Assembly (NCBI RefSeq): GCF_024666615.1
Contig: NZ_CP088297.1
Span: 3,224,001 to 3,288,000 of the forward strand
Origin: Aquabacterium sp. J223
GTDB lineage: Bacteria; Pseudomonadota; Gammaproteobacteria; Burkholderiales; Burkholderiaceae_C
Length of the DNA stretch: 64,000 nucleotides
Direction: 5' to 3'
Below, piece by piece: positions 1 to 9,472 of this stretch. Every line of letters begins with the position of its first letter. The stretch's first letter is position 1. The translations under genes were made by a program, and so were the position numbers. Under the pieces are notes generated by a model. The model saw only the letters and a list, made by a program, of their open reading frames with translations. It did not search any database and was not told the DNA's origin.

Positions 1-213
1 GAGGTCGACCAGGCGGTCGAGATCCTGCAGGCCGCCCAGGCGGTGGGCTTCGCGCCGATCCGCCACCACCACCATGGCCGCGAACAGCTGCACGACCGTG
101 CCAGCTACCGCTACTTCTGGCAGGTGCTGGAGCGGGCGGAGCGCACCTCGCTGGCCGGCGGGGCGCAGCTGCCGGCCGAGGTTCGCCGCGCGTGGTTCGT
201 CCAGGCGGCCTAA
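1..213 (+). CDS. C-terminal part of an unidentified protein (5' truncated)
   Basis: The frame is open from the first base to a TAA at 211-213 and gives the last 70 residues of a protein that begins outside the window. It contains a His cluster (RHHHHGRE), an aromatic stretch (SYRYFWQVLERAE) and ends in VRRAWFVQAA. I do not recognise the family and give no function. It runs codirectionally with the small secreted protein that follows 103 bp later. The competing frame that starts at 74 has its own credible start only at 317, so this first stretch is better read in frame 1. Confidence 0.5.
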   Translation, partial: EVDQAVEILQAAQAVGFAPIRHHHHGREQLHDRASYRYFWQVLERAERTSLAGGAQLPAEVRRAWFVQAA

Positions 214-316
214 CCCGGCCTTGCATTTGGTTGCCAGCCCCGCGCCCGCTGTTGGTCTTCCCTCACACGTCGCGGCGGCAGGCGACCGGACAATGCGGCG
301 TCCTCACGGAGAAGTC

Positions 317-868
317 ATGACCGTCCACACGCCCCTGCACACCGCCCTCTGGCTGGCCCTCGCCCTGACCGCCGGTGCCGCCGGCGCCGCCGAACCGGCC
401 AAGCCCGCCGCGCCGAAGCCGGCCGCCGCCAAGGCCCAGCCGTCCAAGCCGGTCGCCAAGGCCGCCGCCAAGCCGGTGGCGCTGCCCGACCCGGCCCCCG
501 CCACCGCCGAGCAGCTGGAAGCCGCCAAGCTGGTCTACACCGGCGTCAGCGACTGCGAGTTCAAGCAGAACATCCGCATCGACGAAAGCGAGAAGTTCCC
601 CGGCTACATGGTCCTGCGCTGGGAGAAGGCCACCTACACGATGAAGCCGGTGCTCTCCACCACCGGCGCCATGCGGCTGGAGGACGTGCACGGCCAGACG
701 CTGCTGATCCAGATCGGCAACAAGTCCATGCTGATGAACGTCAAGGCCGGCCAGCGGCTGGTCGACGACTGCATCCACCCCAAGCAGCGCGAGGCGATCG
801 AGGCCGCGCGCGCCAACCCCGGCGCCACCACCGCGCTGCTGGTGGCGCCCGACGCGCCGCAGAAGTAG
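317..868 (+). CDS. Small secreted protein with Ala/Pro/Lys-rich linker, possibly MliC-like
   Basis: This 183-residue protein starts at an ATG preceded by GGAG (309-312). It has an N-terminal signal peptide (hydrophobic core ALWLALALTAGAAGA, probable cleavage near residue 24), then a low-complexity Ala/Pro/Lys linker (about 25-65), then a compact domain of about 110 residues. That domain has two cysteines (in SDCEF and DDCIH) that could form a disulphide after export. The pattern of one Cys near its start, a beta-rich centre (MVLRWEKATYTM, LLIQIGNKSMLM) and one Cys near its end resembles lysozyme inhibitors of the MliC type, but I cannot confirm this by eye. A strong terminator follows, so it is transcribed separately from acnB. 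Confidence 0.6.
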   Translation: MTVHTPLHTALWLALALTAGAAGAAEPAKPAAPKPAAAKAQPSKPVAKAAAKPVALPDPAPATAEQLEAAKLVYTGVSDCEFKQNIRIDESEKFPGYMVLRWEKATYTMKPVLSTTGAMRLEDVHGQTLLIQIGNKSMLMNVKAGQRLVDDCIHPKQREAIEAARANPGATTALLVAPDAPQK

Positions 869-903
869 GCCCGTGGCGCCCCGCGGGGGTCCCCCCGCCG
901 CGA

Positions 904-926
904 GCCGCCCGCCGGGCGGCTTTTTT
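904..926 (+). terminator. Rho-independent terminator after the small secreted protein
   Basis: A perfect 7-bp stem (GCCGCCC / GGGCGGC, 904-910 with 914-920) with a 3-nt loop is followed directly by six T residues (921-926). It separates the upstream gene from acnB. Confidence 0.85.
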
Positions 927-984
927 GTGCCCGTTTGGGGCCCATGGCCGACTTTTTGCGTGTCAGCGTGACCGCCGGTATCGC

Positions 985-1006
985 CTAAGTCTTATATAAG
1001 ACTTAG
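985..1006. promoter_or_regulatory. Perfect 22-bp palindrome upstream of acnB (operator candidate)
   Basis: The half-site CTAAGTCTTAT (985-995) is followed immediately by its exact reverse complement (996-1006), giving an uninterrupted palindrome that is strikingly AT-rich against its background. It ends 44 bp before the acnB start and contains TATAAG, which could overlap a -10 element. A site of this size and position suggests binding of a dimeric regulator of central carbon metabolism. I infer this from geometry and cannot name the regulator. Confidence 0.65.
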
Positions 1007-1050
1007 AATCTGCGCCTCCCCTTCCCGACCGTCCCGACCTCGGAGTTCCC

Positions 1051-3642
1051 ATGCTGCAAGCCTATCGCCAACATGCCGCCGAACGCGCCGCGCTCGGCAT
1101 CCCGCCGCTGCCGCTGAGCGCGCAGCAGACCGCCGAGGTCATCGAACTGCTGAAGAACCCGCCGGCCGGCGAGGAGCAGTTCCTGCTCGACCTGCTGACC
1201 CACCGCGTGCCCCCGGGCGTGGACGACGCGGCCAAGGTCAAGGCCAGCTTCCTGGCCGCGGTGGCGCATGGCGACATCGCCGTCGGCCTGGTGTCGAAGG
1301 CCAAGGCCACCGAACTGCTCGGCACCATGGTCGGCGGCTACAACGTCAAGCCGCTGATCGACCTGCTGGACGACGCCGAGGTGGCGCCCGTGGCCGCCGC
1401 CGGCCTGAAGAAGACGCTGCTGATGTTCGACTTCTTCCACGACGTGGCGGAGAAGGCCAAGGCCGGCAACGCCGTCGCCAAGGACGTGATCCGGAGCTGG
1501 GCCGACGCCGAATGGTTCACCTCGCGGCCCGAGGTCGACAAGAAGATTACCGTCACCGTCTTCAAGGTGCCCGGCGAGACCAACACCGACGACCTGTCGC
1601 CGGCGCCCGACGCCTGGAGCCGGCCCGACATCCCGCTGCACTACCTGGCGATGCTGAAGAACACCCGTCCCGACGCGGCGTTCAAGCCCGAGGAGGACGG
1701 CAAGCGCGGCCCGATGCAGTTCATCGAGGACCTGAAGAAGAAGGGCCACCTGGTGGCCTACGTCGGCGACGTGGTCGGCACCGGCTCCAGCCGCAAGTCG
1801 GCCACCAACAGCGTGATCTGGGCCACCGGCCAGGACATCCCCTACGTGCCGAACAAGCGCTTCGGCGGCGTCACGCTGGGCGGCAAGATCGCCCCGATCT
1901 TCTTCAACACGCAGGAGGACTCGGGCTCGCTGCCGATCGAGGTCGACGTCTCCAAGCTGGAGATGGGCGACGTCATCGACGTGCTGCCCTACGACGGCAA
2001 GGTCGTGAAGAACGGCCAGACCGTGGCCGAGTTCAAGCTGAAGAGCGACGTGCTGTTCGACGAGGTGCGCGCCGGCGGCCGCATCAACCTCATCATCGGC
2101 CGCTCGCTCACCGCCAAGGCGCGCGAGTTCCTCGGCCTGCCCGCCTCCACCGCCTTCCGACTGCCGGTGGCGCCGAAGGACAGCGGCAAGGGCTTCACCC
2201 TGGCGCAGAAGATGGTCGGCCGCGCGGTCGGCCTGCCGGAAGGCCAGGGCGTGCGCCCCGGCACCTACTGCGAGCCGAAGATGACCACCGTCGGCAGCCA
2301 GGACACCACCGGCCCGATGACCCGCGACGAGCTGAAGGACCTGGCCTGCCTGGGCTTCTCGGCCGACCTGGTGATGCAGAGCTTCTGCCACACCGCGGCC
2401 TACCCGAAGCCGGTGGACGTGAAGACCCACCGCGAGCTGCCGGCCTTCATCAGCAACCGCGGCGGCGTCTCGCTGCGCCCGGGCGACGGCGTGATCCACA
2501 GCTGGCTCAACCGCCTGCTGCTGCCCGACACCGTGGGCACCGGCGGCGACAGCCACACCCGCTTCCCCATCGGCATCAGCTTCCCGGCCGGCTCCGGCCT
2601 GGTGGCCTTCGGCGCGGCCACCGGCGTCATGCCGCTGGACATGCCCGAGTCGGTGCTGGTGCGCTTCAAGGGCCAGATGCAGCCCGGCGTCACGCTGCGC
2701 GACCTGGTGCACGCCATCCCGCTGTACGCCATCAAGGCCGGGCTGCTGACGGTCGCCAAGGCCGGCAAGAAGAACATCTTCTCCGGCCGCATCCTGGAGA
2801 TCGAGGGCCTGCCCGACCTGAAGGTGGAACAGGCCTTCGAGCTGTCCGACGCCAGCGCGGAGCGCTCGGCCGCCGGCTGCACGATCAAGCTCAACAAGGC
2901 GCCGGTGATCGAGTACCTGACCTCGAACATCGTGCTGATGAAGAACATGATCGCCGACGGCTACCAGGACAAGCGCACGCTGGAGCGCCGCATCCAGAAG
3001 GTGGAGGCCTGGCTGGCCGACCCGCAGCTGCTGGAGGCCGACCAGGACGCCGAGTACGCCGCCGTCATCGAGATCGACCTGGCGGACATCAAGGAGCCCA
3101 TCCTCTGCTGCCCCAACGACCCGGACGACGCCAAGTTCCTGTCCGACGTGGCCGGCACCAAGATCGACGAGGCCTTCATCGGCTCCTGCATGACCAACAT
3201 CGGCCACTTCCGCGCGGCGGCCAAGCTGCTCGGCGGTGAGCGCGACATCCCGGTCAAGCTGTGGGTCGCGCCGCCGACCAAGATGGACGAGAGCGAGCTC
3301 ATCAAGGAAGGCCACTACGCCAACTTCGGCGCCGCCGGCGCGCGCACCGAGATGCCCGGCTGCAGCCTGTGCATGGGCAACCAGGCGCAGGTGCGCGAAG
3401 GCGCGACGGTGGTCAGCACCTCCACCCGCAACTTCCCGAACCGCCTGGGCAAGAACACCAACGTGTTCCTCGCCTCGGCCGAGCTGGCCGCCATCGCCTC
3501 CAAGCTGGGCAAGATCCCGACTGTGGCCGAGTACCACCAGGCCATGGGCATCATCAACAAGGACGCCGCCAGCGTGTACCGCTACATGAACTTCGACCAG
3601 ATCGAGGAGTACGCGGACACGGCCAAGGCGGTGACGGTCTGA
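1051..3642 (+). CDS. acnB: Aconitate hydratase B (bifunctional 2-methylisocitrate dehydratase type)
   Basis: This 863-residue protein isomerises citrate and isocitrate through cis-aconitate in the TCA cycle; AcnB enzymes often also act on 2-methylisocitrate. Its length matches the AcnB family. The N-terminal HEAT-like domain ([22 protein letters not shown]) and the swivel domain precede the catalytic domains, the order that distinguishes AcnB from AcnA. The three [4Fe-4S] cysteines are C713 (GSCMTN), C771 and C774 (GCSLCMGN). The gene is monocistronic between two terminators, with the 22-bp palindrome in its promoter region. A second aconitase (acnA) lies about 7 kb downstream. Confidence 0.98.
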   Translation: MLQAYRQHAAERAALGIPPLPLSAQQTAEVIELLKNPPAGEEQFLLDLLTHRVPPGVDDAAKVKASFLAAVAHGDIAVGLVSKAKATELLGTMVGGYNVKPLIDLLDDAEVAPVAAAGLKKTLLMFDFFHDVAEKAKAGNAVAKDVIRSWADAEWFTSRPEVDKKITVTVFKVPGETNTDDLSPAPDAWSRPDIPLHYLAMLKNTRPDAAFKPEEDGKRGPMQFIEDLKKKGHLVAYVGDVVGTGSSRKSATNSVIWATGQDIPYVPNKRFGGVTLGGKIAPIFFNTQEDSGSLPIEVDVSKLEMGDVIDVLPYDGKVVKNGQTVAEFKLKSDVLFDEVRAGGRINLIIGRSLTAKAREFLGLPASTAFRLPVAPKDSGKGFTLAQKMVGRAVGLPEGQGVRPGTYCEPKMTTVGSQDTTGPMTRDELKDLACLGFSADLVMQSFCHTAAYPKPVDVKTHRELPAFISNRGGVSLRPGDGVIHSWLNRLLLPDTVGTGGDSHTRFPIGISFPAGSGLVAFGAATGVMPLDMPESVLVRFKGQMQPGVTLRDLVHAIPLYAIKAGLLTVAKAGKKNIFSGRILEIEGLPDLKVEQAFELSDASAERSAAGCTIKLNKAPVIEYLTSNIVLMKNMIADGYQDKRTLERRIQKVEAWLADPQLLEADQDAEYAAVIEIDLADIKEPILCCPNDPDDAKFLSDVAGTKIDEAFIGSCMTNIGHFRAAAKLLGGERDIPVKLWVAPPTKMDESELIKEGHYANFGAAGARTEMPGCSLCMGNQAQVREGATVVSTSTRNFPNRLGKNTNVFLASAELAAIASKLGKIPTVAEYHQAMGIINKDAASVYRYMNFDQIEEYADTAKAVTV

Positions 3643-3664
3643 CCCTGCCACGGCGTTGACCCGG

Positions 3665-3688
3665 ACGGCCCGCTTCGGCGGGCCGTTT
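3665..3688 (+). terminator. Terminator after acnB
   Basis: A perfect 9-bp stem (ACGGCCCGC / GCGGGCCGT) is closed by a TTCG tetraloop and followed by a short TT tract. It lies 22 bp after the acnB stop codon. The T tract is weak, but the UUCG-capped stem is very stable. Confidence 0.75.
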
Positions 3689-3754
3689 GCGTCTGCACGA
3701 CCTCCGCATGACCCTCGCACCACGCCCGGCCGCCGCCGCCCGGGGACGACCGGG

Positions 3755-4930
3755 ATGACGGCGGGCTACGGCAGGACCGTCGCCACGCTGGGCACCGCCC
3801 AGCTGCTGGCCTGGGCCTCCTGCTACTACCTGCCGGCGATGCTGGCGGCGCCGATGGCGCGCGACCTCGGCGTCTCGCAGCCCACGGTGTTCGCCGCCTT
3901 CAGCGCGGCGCTGGCGGTCTCCGCCCTGCTCGGCCCCAGGGCCGGCGCCGCCATCGACCGCTGGGGCGGCCGGCCGGTGCTGATGGCGACCAACCTGTGC
4001 TTCGTGGTCGGCCTGGCGGCGCTGGCCGCGGCCCAGGGCCCGGTGAGCCTGTTCGCCGCCTGGCTGCTGCTCGGCCTGCCCATGGGCGCCGGCCTGTACG
4101 AAGCCGCCTTCGCCACGCTGGTGCGGCTGTACGGGCACGAGGCGCGCAACGGCATCACCGGCATCACCCTGATCGCCGGCTTCGCCAGCACGCTGAGCTG
4201 GCCGCTGACGGCCGGGCTGGAGGGCGCGGTCGGCTGGCGCGGCGCCTGCCTGGCCTGGGCCGCCATCCACCTGCTGCTGGCGCTGCCGCTGAACGCCTCG
4301 CTGCCCCGCGTCGCCGCGCCGGCCGCGCCGACCGCGGTGCCCGAGGTGCCGCCGGCGGTGCCGACGACGCCGCCGCCTTCGCTGTGGCCGACGATCGTGC
4401 TGTCGTTCGTCTTCGCGGCCGCCTGGTTCACCACCACCGCGATGGCCACCCACCTGCCGCAGCTGCTGCAGGCGGCCGGCTCGACGCCGGCCCAGGCGGT
4501 GCTGGTGGGCGCGCTCATCGGGCCCGCCCAGGTGGCCGCCCGGCTGCTGGACTTCAGCCTGCTGCGCCGGCTGCACCCGCTGCTGTCGGCGCGCCTGGCG
4601 GCGGCGGCGCACCCGCTGGGCGCCGCGCTGCTGGCGGCGATGGGGCCGACGGCCGCGCCGTTCTTCGGCGTGCTGCACGGCGCCGGCGCCGGCATGCTGA
4701 CCATCGCCAAGGGCACGCTGCCGCTGGTGTTCTTCGGCGCCCAGGGTTACGGCCAGCGGCAGGGGCTGCTGGTGGTGCCGGGCCGCCTGGCGCAGGCGCT
4801 GGCGCCCTGGCTGTTCGGCATCGCCCTGCAGCACTGGGGCCTGGGCGCGCTGGCGCTGTCGGCCGGGCTGGGCCTGTTGGCGCTCGGCGCGCTGTTCCTG
4901 CTGCCGCCGGTGCGTGCCGCCGCCCGGTGA
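3755..4930 (+). CDS. MFS transporter
   Basis: This 391-residue integral membrane protein has about 12 hydrophobic segments (for example TVATLGTAQLLAWASCYYL and PVLMATNLCFVVGLAALAA) and the loop motif DRWGGRPVLM after TM2-TM3, which matches the Major Facilitator signature. The inner-membrane substrate cannot be told from sequence. I place the start at the ATG giving MTAGYGRTVATLG, just before the first helix; the in-frame extension to 3656 would add a charged, non-conserved leader. It stands alone after the acnB terminator and converges on sbcB, whose stop is only 9 bp from this gene's stop. Confidence 0.85.
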   Translation: MTAGYGRTVATLGTAQLLAWASCYYLPAMLAAPMARDLGVSQPTVFAAFSAALAVSALLGPRAGAAIDRWGGRPVLMATNLCFVVGLAALAAAQGPVSLFAAWLLLGLPMGAGLYEAAFATLVRLYGHEARNGITGITLIAGFASTLSWPLTAGLEGAVGWRGACLAWAAIHLLLALPLNASLPRVAAPAAPTAVPEVPPAVPTTPPPSLWPTIVLSFVFAAAWFTTTAMATHLPQLLQAAGSTPAQAVLVGALIGPAQVAARLLDFSLLRRLHPLLSARLAAAAHPLGAALLAAMGPTAAPFFGVLHGAGAGMLTIAKGTLPLVFFGAQGYGQRQGLLVVPGRLAQALAPWLFGIALQHWGLGALALSAGLGLLALGALFLLPPVRAAAR

Positions 4931-4939
4931 GGCCCCGGC

Positions 4940-6403
4940 TCAGACCTCCGGCGCGATCTGCTCGGCCCAGTCGTACAACGCGCCGAGGATGGCCTGGCCA
5001 CGATCGTCGGCGTCCTCGCTCAGCGCATCGATGCGCTCGAAGAAGGCCTGCAGCGTGACCGCCCCGCCGGCGCCTTCCAGCAGCCGGGCGGCGCGGTGCC
5101 GCTGCCAGCGTTCGGTGCCGGTGTCGTCCAGCGTCTCGGGAAAATTGCGGGCCCGGTAGCGGAAGACCAGTTCCTCCAGCCGCGGATCGTCGAAGCCGAG
5201 CCGCGCCTCGGCCAGCCGCTGGGGCGACAACGCCCGCAACCGCGCCAGCCGCTGGCGGTCGGCGTCACCGACCAGGCCGCCGTACAGGTCCTCGTCGACG
5301 TCGGTCGCACCGTCGCGCGCCGGGCGGCTGAACACGTCGCGCCAGCGGTCGGCCAACCGGGGCGACAGCGCCCGCGCCGTCTGCGCACGGCGCAGCCCTG
5401 CGGTCAGGTCCAGCCCCCAGCGCTCGGCCATCGGCGGCGACAGCGTGCGCAGGTTGGAGATCACCACCGGCGACTTGTTGAGGTGGATGGTCTTGATCGG
5501 CAGCCGCGTCACGCCCTCGGGCAGGTCCTGCGCCTTGACGAACAGCCGTTCCCGGATGGACTGCGCGTCCAGCCCCTCGAGTTCGGCCGGGTCCTGGGCC
5601 AGGTCCCAGACGATGAGTTCGTTGCGGTTGGTCGGGTGCGGTGCCAGCGGCCACACCAGCGCCAGCCCGCCGCGTTCGGTGCCGTACATGCCGCTGATGT
5701 GCAGGAAGGGCCGGTCGACGCCGATCTCGTCGAGCACCGCGGCGCGCTTGCGCAGGCGCAGGCAGAAGTCCCACAGCCGCGGCTGCAGCGACCGGATCCT
5801 GCGCGCCAGCGCGATGGTGGCGCGCACGTCGGACAGCGCGTCGTGCGCGGCCTCGTGCGCCAAGCCGTTGGCGGCGCTCAGGTGTTCCAGCTTGAACGAC
5901 GGCCGGCCGTCGTCGTGCTTCGGCCATTCGATGCCGTCGGGCCGCAACGCGTACGTGCAACGCACGACGTCGAGCAGGTCCCAGCGCCCGCAGTCCTGCT
6001 GCCATTCCCGGCCGTAGGGGTCGATCAGGTTGCGCCAGAACAGGTGGCGCGTCACCTCGTCGTCGAAGCGCAGCGTGTTGTAGCCCACGCCGACGGTGGA
6101 CGGCCGGGCCAGCTCGCGCTCGATGGCGGCGGCGAAGGCGTGCTCGGGCAGGCCGTGTTCGGCGCAGTGCTGCGGCAGGATGCCGGTCAGCAGGCAGCTC
6201 TCCGGGTCGGGCAGGCGGTCCAGCGGCGGCCGGCAGTACAGCATCACCGGCTCGCCGACCTCGTTCAGTTCGGCATCGGTGCGCAGCCCGGCGAACTGCG
6301 CCGGCGCATCGCAGCGGGGGTTCGCGCCGAAGGTTTCGTAGTCGTGCCAGAAGAAGCTGAAGTCCGGGCCGCAGGCGCTGTTGGCGTTCATGCGCGTCAC
6401 CAT
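4940..6403 (-). CDS. sbcB: Exodeoxyribonuclease I
   Basis: This 487-residue 3'-to-5' single-strand DNA exonuclease takes part in recombination and mismatch repair. The DEDD nuclease signature is visible: WHDYETFG near the start (D21 and E23), HEAAHDALSDVRATI for the later His/Asp motif, and the exonuclease I specific C-terminal half (SGMYGTERGGLALVWPLAPHPTNRNELIVWDL). GGAGG lies 9 bases before the ATG at 6403, which favours this start over the ATG 12 bases further in and the longer in-frame start. It is divergent from the multi-enzyme gene at 6534. Confidence 0.95.
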   Translation of the reverse strand: MVTRMNANSACGPDFSFFWHDYETFGANPRCDAPAQFAGLRTDAELNEVGEPVMLYCRPPLDRLPDPESCLLTGILPQHCAEHGLPEHAFAAAIERELARPSTVGVGYNTLRFDDEVTRHLFWRNLIDPYGREWQQDCGRWDLLDVVRCTYALRPDGIEWPKHDDGRPSFKLEHLSAANGLAHEAAHDALSDVRATIALARRIRSLQPRLWDFCLRLRKRAAVLDEIGVDRPFLHISGMYGTERGGLALVWPLAPHPTNRNELIVWDLAQDPAELEGLDAQSIRERLFVKAQDLPEGVTRLPIKTIHLNKSPVVISNLRTLSPPMAERWGLDLTAGLRRAQTARALSPRLADRWRDVFSRPARDGATDVDEDLYGGLVGDADRQRLARLRALSPQRLAEARLGFDDPRLEELVFRYRARNFPETLDDTGTERWQRHRAARLLEGAGGAVTLQAFFERIDALSEDADDRGQAILGALYDWAEQIAPEV

Positions 6404-6533
6404 ACTGCAAGGCCTCCGCACCGCGCCTCGCCGACGAACCCTGGCGCAAACCCACCCCCTATGTCGAACGATGGGCGGGACTCAGCGCACGGCCAAAGAT
6501 GCACCCCTTTTCGACCGCAAAAGGGAGTGCGCC

Positions 6534-9420
6534 ATGACGCAGAAGCTGTTGCTGGTCCGCGGGGATGCGGGCGACGAAGTGGAGGCGCTGCGGCAGCGCC
6601 TGCGCGAGGTGCTGGGCACCGACGGCGAGGGCTTCCCCTCGCTGCAGGCCGACGGCACGCCGATCGGCGAGGACTTCGTCGCCGCGGTGCGGCTGTGGCA
6701 GTCGGGCGTCGGGCTGCTGGCCGACGGCATCGTCGGGCCGCGCTGCCAGCTGCTGCTGGGCCTGCGCCCGCCGGTGGACCTGGCGCTCAAGCTCAACCTG
6801 GCGTCGGTGGGGCGGCTGTTCCCGGCGACCAAGCCGGCCAACATCGCCCGCTACCTGCCCTACGTCGAGGCCGCGCTCAGCGCCACCGGGCTGACCGACC
6901 GCGCCGGCGTGCTCGCCGCGCTGGGCACCATCCGCGCCGAGACCGAGGGCTTCGTGCCCATCGCCGAGCTGCCCTCGCGCTTCAACACCCCGCCCGGCCG
7001 GCCGCCCTTCAGCGCCTACGACGACCGGCCCAAGTACGGCCATTCCACCCCCGGCGACGGCGAGCGCTACCGCGGCCGCGGCTTCGTGCAATTGACGTGG
7101 AAGGTCAACTACCAGCGCTACGGCGACGAACTGGGCGTGGACCTGGTCGGACAGCCGGACCTGGCCAATGCGCCGGAGGTGGCCGCGGTGGTGCTGTGCC
7201 TGTTCCTGGCGCACCGCTCGACCAAGCTGCGCGCGGCGGTGGCCGAAGGTGACCTCGCCGCGGCGCGCAAGCTGGTCAACGGCGGCAGCCACGGGCTGGA
7301 TCGCTTCTCCGACGTCTTCGAACGCGCCGAGACGCTGTGGCCGGTGGCCGTGGCGGGGAACGGCCGCGCCGGCCGCAGCCGGGCCATCGCCGCCGCGCCG
7401 TCGCGCACCAGTTCCAAGGTGCGCAAGGACAGCGTCGACCTGCGCGACCGCAGCTACCTGCCGCCGGCGCTGTCGCTGCCCGACGTCTGCCCGTCCGACG
7501 AGGAGGTCAAGCGCTTCCTGCCGGCCTACACCGGCGCCGGCCTGATCCTCGACCAGGGGCAGGAGGGCGCGTGCACCGGCTTCGGCCTGGCCTGCGTCGT
7601 CAACTACCTGCGCTGGGTCAAGGGCGGGCACCCGGGCGCCCTGCCCTCGGTCAGCCCGCGCATGCTCTACACCCTGGCGCGTCGCTACGACGAGTACGAG
7701 GGCGAGAACTACGAAGGCTCCAGTTGCCGCGGTGCCATCAAGGGCTGGTTCCACCACGGCGTGTGCCTGGCCGACGACTGGCCCTACGAGCCCGAGCGCA
7801 CCAGCCCGCCGCGCTACGGCTACGCCCGCCGCGCGGCACAGCTCAGCCTGGGCGTGTACTACCGGGTGGAGCTGGGCTCCATCACCGACCTGCAGGCCGC
7901 CATCGCCCAGCACCGCGCGGTGTTCGCCTCCGCCTTCACCCACGACGGCTGGGACCGCCTGTCCCAGCACCAGAGCAAGCCGCCCAAGGGCCATGCCGAC
8001 CTGCCGGTCATCCCCTTCGACGGCCGGCCGTCGCAGACCAACGGCCATGCCTTCGCGCTGGTGGGCTACAACGGCGACGGCTTCGTCATCCAGAACTCCT
8101 GGGGCACCGGCTGGGGCGCCGGCGGCTTCGGCGTCATCACCTACGCCGACTGGCTGGCCAATGCGATGGACGCCTGGGTGGTGGCGCTGGGCGTGCCGGG
8201 GGTGGTGGCCGGCAGGCTGGCCGAGGGCGTGCTGCGCGGCGGCCGCAGCCAGGCGACGGTGGACACCTCCGCCTGGTGGGACGAGGCCCGGGCCTACCGC
8301 CACAGCGTGGTGCTGGGCAACGACGGCCGGGTGGCCCGCTACCTGACCGAGGACGAGGCGCCGCGCAAGCTGCAGCACCAGGTGGGCGTGCTGCCCGACC
8401 GCTGGTTCCGCGAGCAGCCGGCCGACGCGCCCAAGCGGCTGCTCATCTACGCCCACGGCGGCCTGAACAGCGAGGCCGCCGCCGTGCAGCGCGCCCGCGC
8501 CATGGGCCGCTACTTCCTCGGCAACGGCTGCTACCCGCTGTTCCTGGTCTGGAAGACGGGGCTGCTCGAATCCATCGGCGACCTGCTGGCCGACCGCTTC
8601 CGGCGCGAGGACGCCCGCGCCGGCGGCTGGATCAGCGAGCAGACCGACCTGCTGGTCGAGAAGTCGATCGGCCGGGTGTTCGCCCGGCCGCTGTGGAGCG
8701 AGATGAAGGAGAACGCGCAGCTGGCCTTCGAGGCCCGGCGCGGCGGCACGCTGCTGGTCGACGCGCTGCAGTCGCTGGCGGCGGCCTGGGGCGACCGCTT
8801 CGAGCTGCACCTGGCCGGCCACTCCGCCGGCTCGATCGCCCTCGGCCACCTGCTGGCGCAGCTCAACCACCGTCAGGCCGCGGGCGAGGACCACGGGCTG
8901 CGCGCCGCGCTGCGCTCGGTGCACCTGTACGCGCCGGCGTGCTCAGTGGCCTTCGCCCAGGCCCACTACGGCCAGGACGCCGACCTGATGCAGCGGCTGC
9001 ACCTGGACGTGCTGTCCGACGAGGCCGAGCGCGACGACAGCGTGGCCGGCATCTACCGCAAGTCGCTGCTGTACCTGGTGGCCAATGCCCTGGAGCCCGA
9101 CCTGCGCACACCCATCCTCGGCATGGCCCGGGTGGGCGACGCAGCCGACCGCGGCTGGGACGGCAGCTCCAACACCGGCGAGGTGCTGGCCGGCTGGCGC
9201 CAGAGCGCCGCGGCGGCCGAGCTGGCCAGCCGCACCACGGTGCTGCCCGGCGGGCGCATCACCGTGGCGCAGGCCGACGGCCGGCCGGTGGAGCAGCCCG
9301 TCAGCCACGGCAGCTTCGACAACGACATCGGCGTCATCGGCCGCACGCTGGCCCGGGTCACGGGCCGCGACGACCCGGCCGCGCTGCCGCTGCCGGTGAC
9401 GGACCTGCGGGGGGTTCTAG
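6534..9420 (+). CDS. Multi-enzyme hydrolase: peptidoglycan-binding, GH19-type, papain-like protease and alpha/beta-hydrolase domains
   Basis: The start ATG follows GGGAG. Domains in order: a peptidoglycan-binding-1-like fold (about 8-75, ending WQSGVGLLADGIVGP); a GH19-type chitinase/muramidase (about 85-270) with Glu136 in RAETEGF and the signature R180-GRGFVQLTW; a papain-family C1 protease (about 300-560) with Q341, Cys347 (GACTGFG), His505 (NGHAFALVGY) and Asn521 (NSWGTGWG), a complete catalytic set; and an alpha/beta-hydrolase-like region with IYAHGGLN (His641), the elbow G-H-S764-A-G and a likely catalytic His925 (SHGSFDND). No signal peptide or membrane helix is visible. As written, the frame stays open to 9614 and runs antisense into the phasin-like gene. 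Removing one G from the G6 run at 9409-9414 gives a TAG at 9420 and a 961-residue protein ending just before a hairpin, so I report that end. Substrates and biological role are unknown. Confidence 0.85.
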
Positions 9421-9440
9421 GAGGCACCCGCGCGGGGGTG

Positions 9441-9460
9441 GCGCCCGGTCCCCCGGGCGC
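9441..9460. terminator. GC hairpin between convergent genes
   Basis: A perfect 8-bp inverted repeat (GCGCCCGG / CCGGGCGC) with a 4-nt loop lies between the proposed end of the multi-enzyme gene (9420) and the end of the phasin-like gene (9473). No T tract is present, so termination would have to be atypical. Confidence 0.4.
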
Positions 9461-9472
9461 CGACGGCACCAG

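Noticed and set aside
75-90. His cluster in the partial first protein as an affinity tag
   Set aside because: Four His within natural sequence, followed by normal coding sequence; no vector context.
1003-3723. A 906-codon open frame on the minus strand across acnB
   Set aside because: It is a GC-rich shadow of acnB: Val/Gly/His/Arg-rich sequence with no domain, opposite a protein with clear iron-sulphur motifs.
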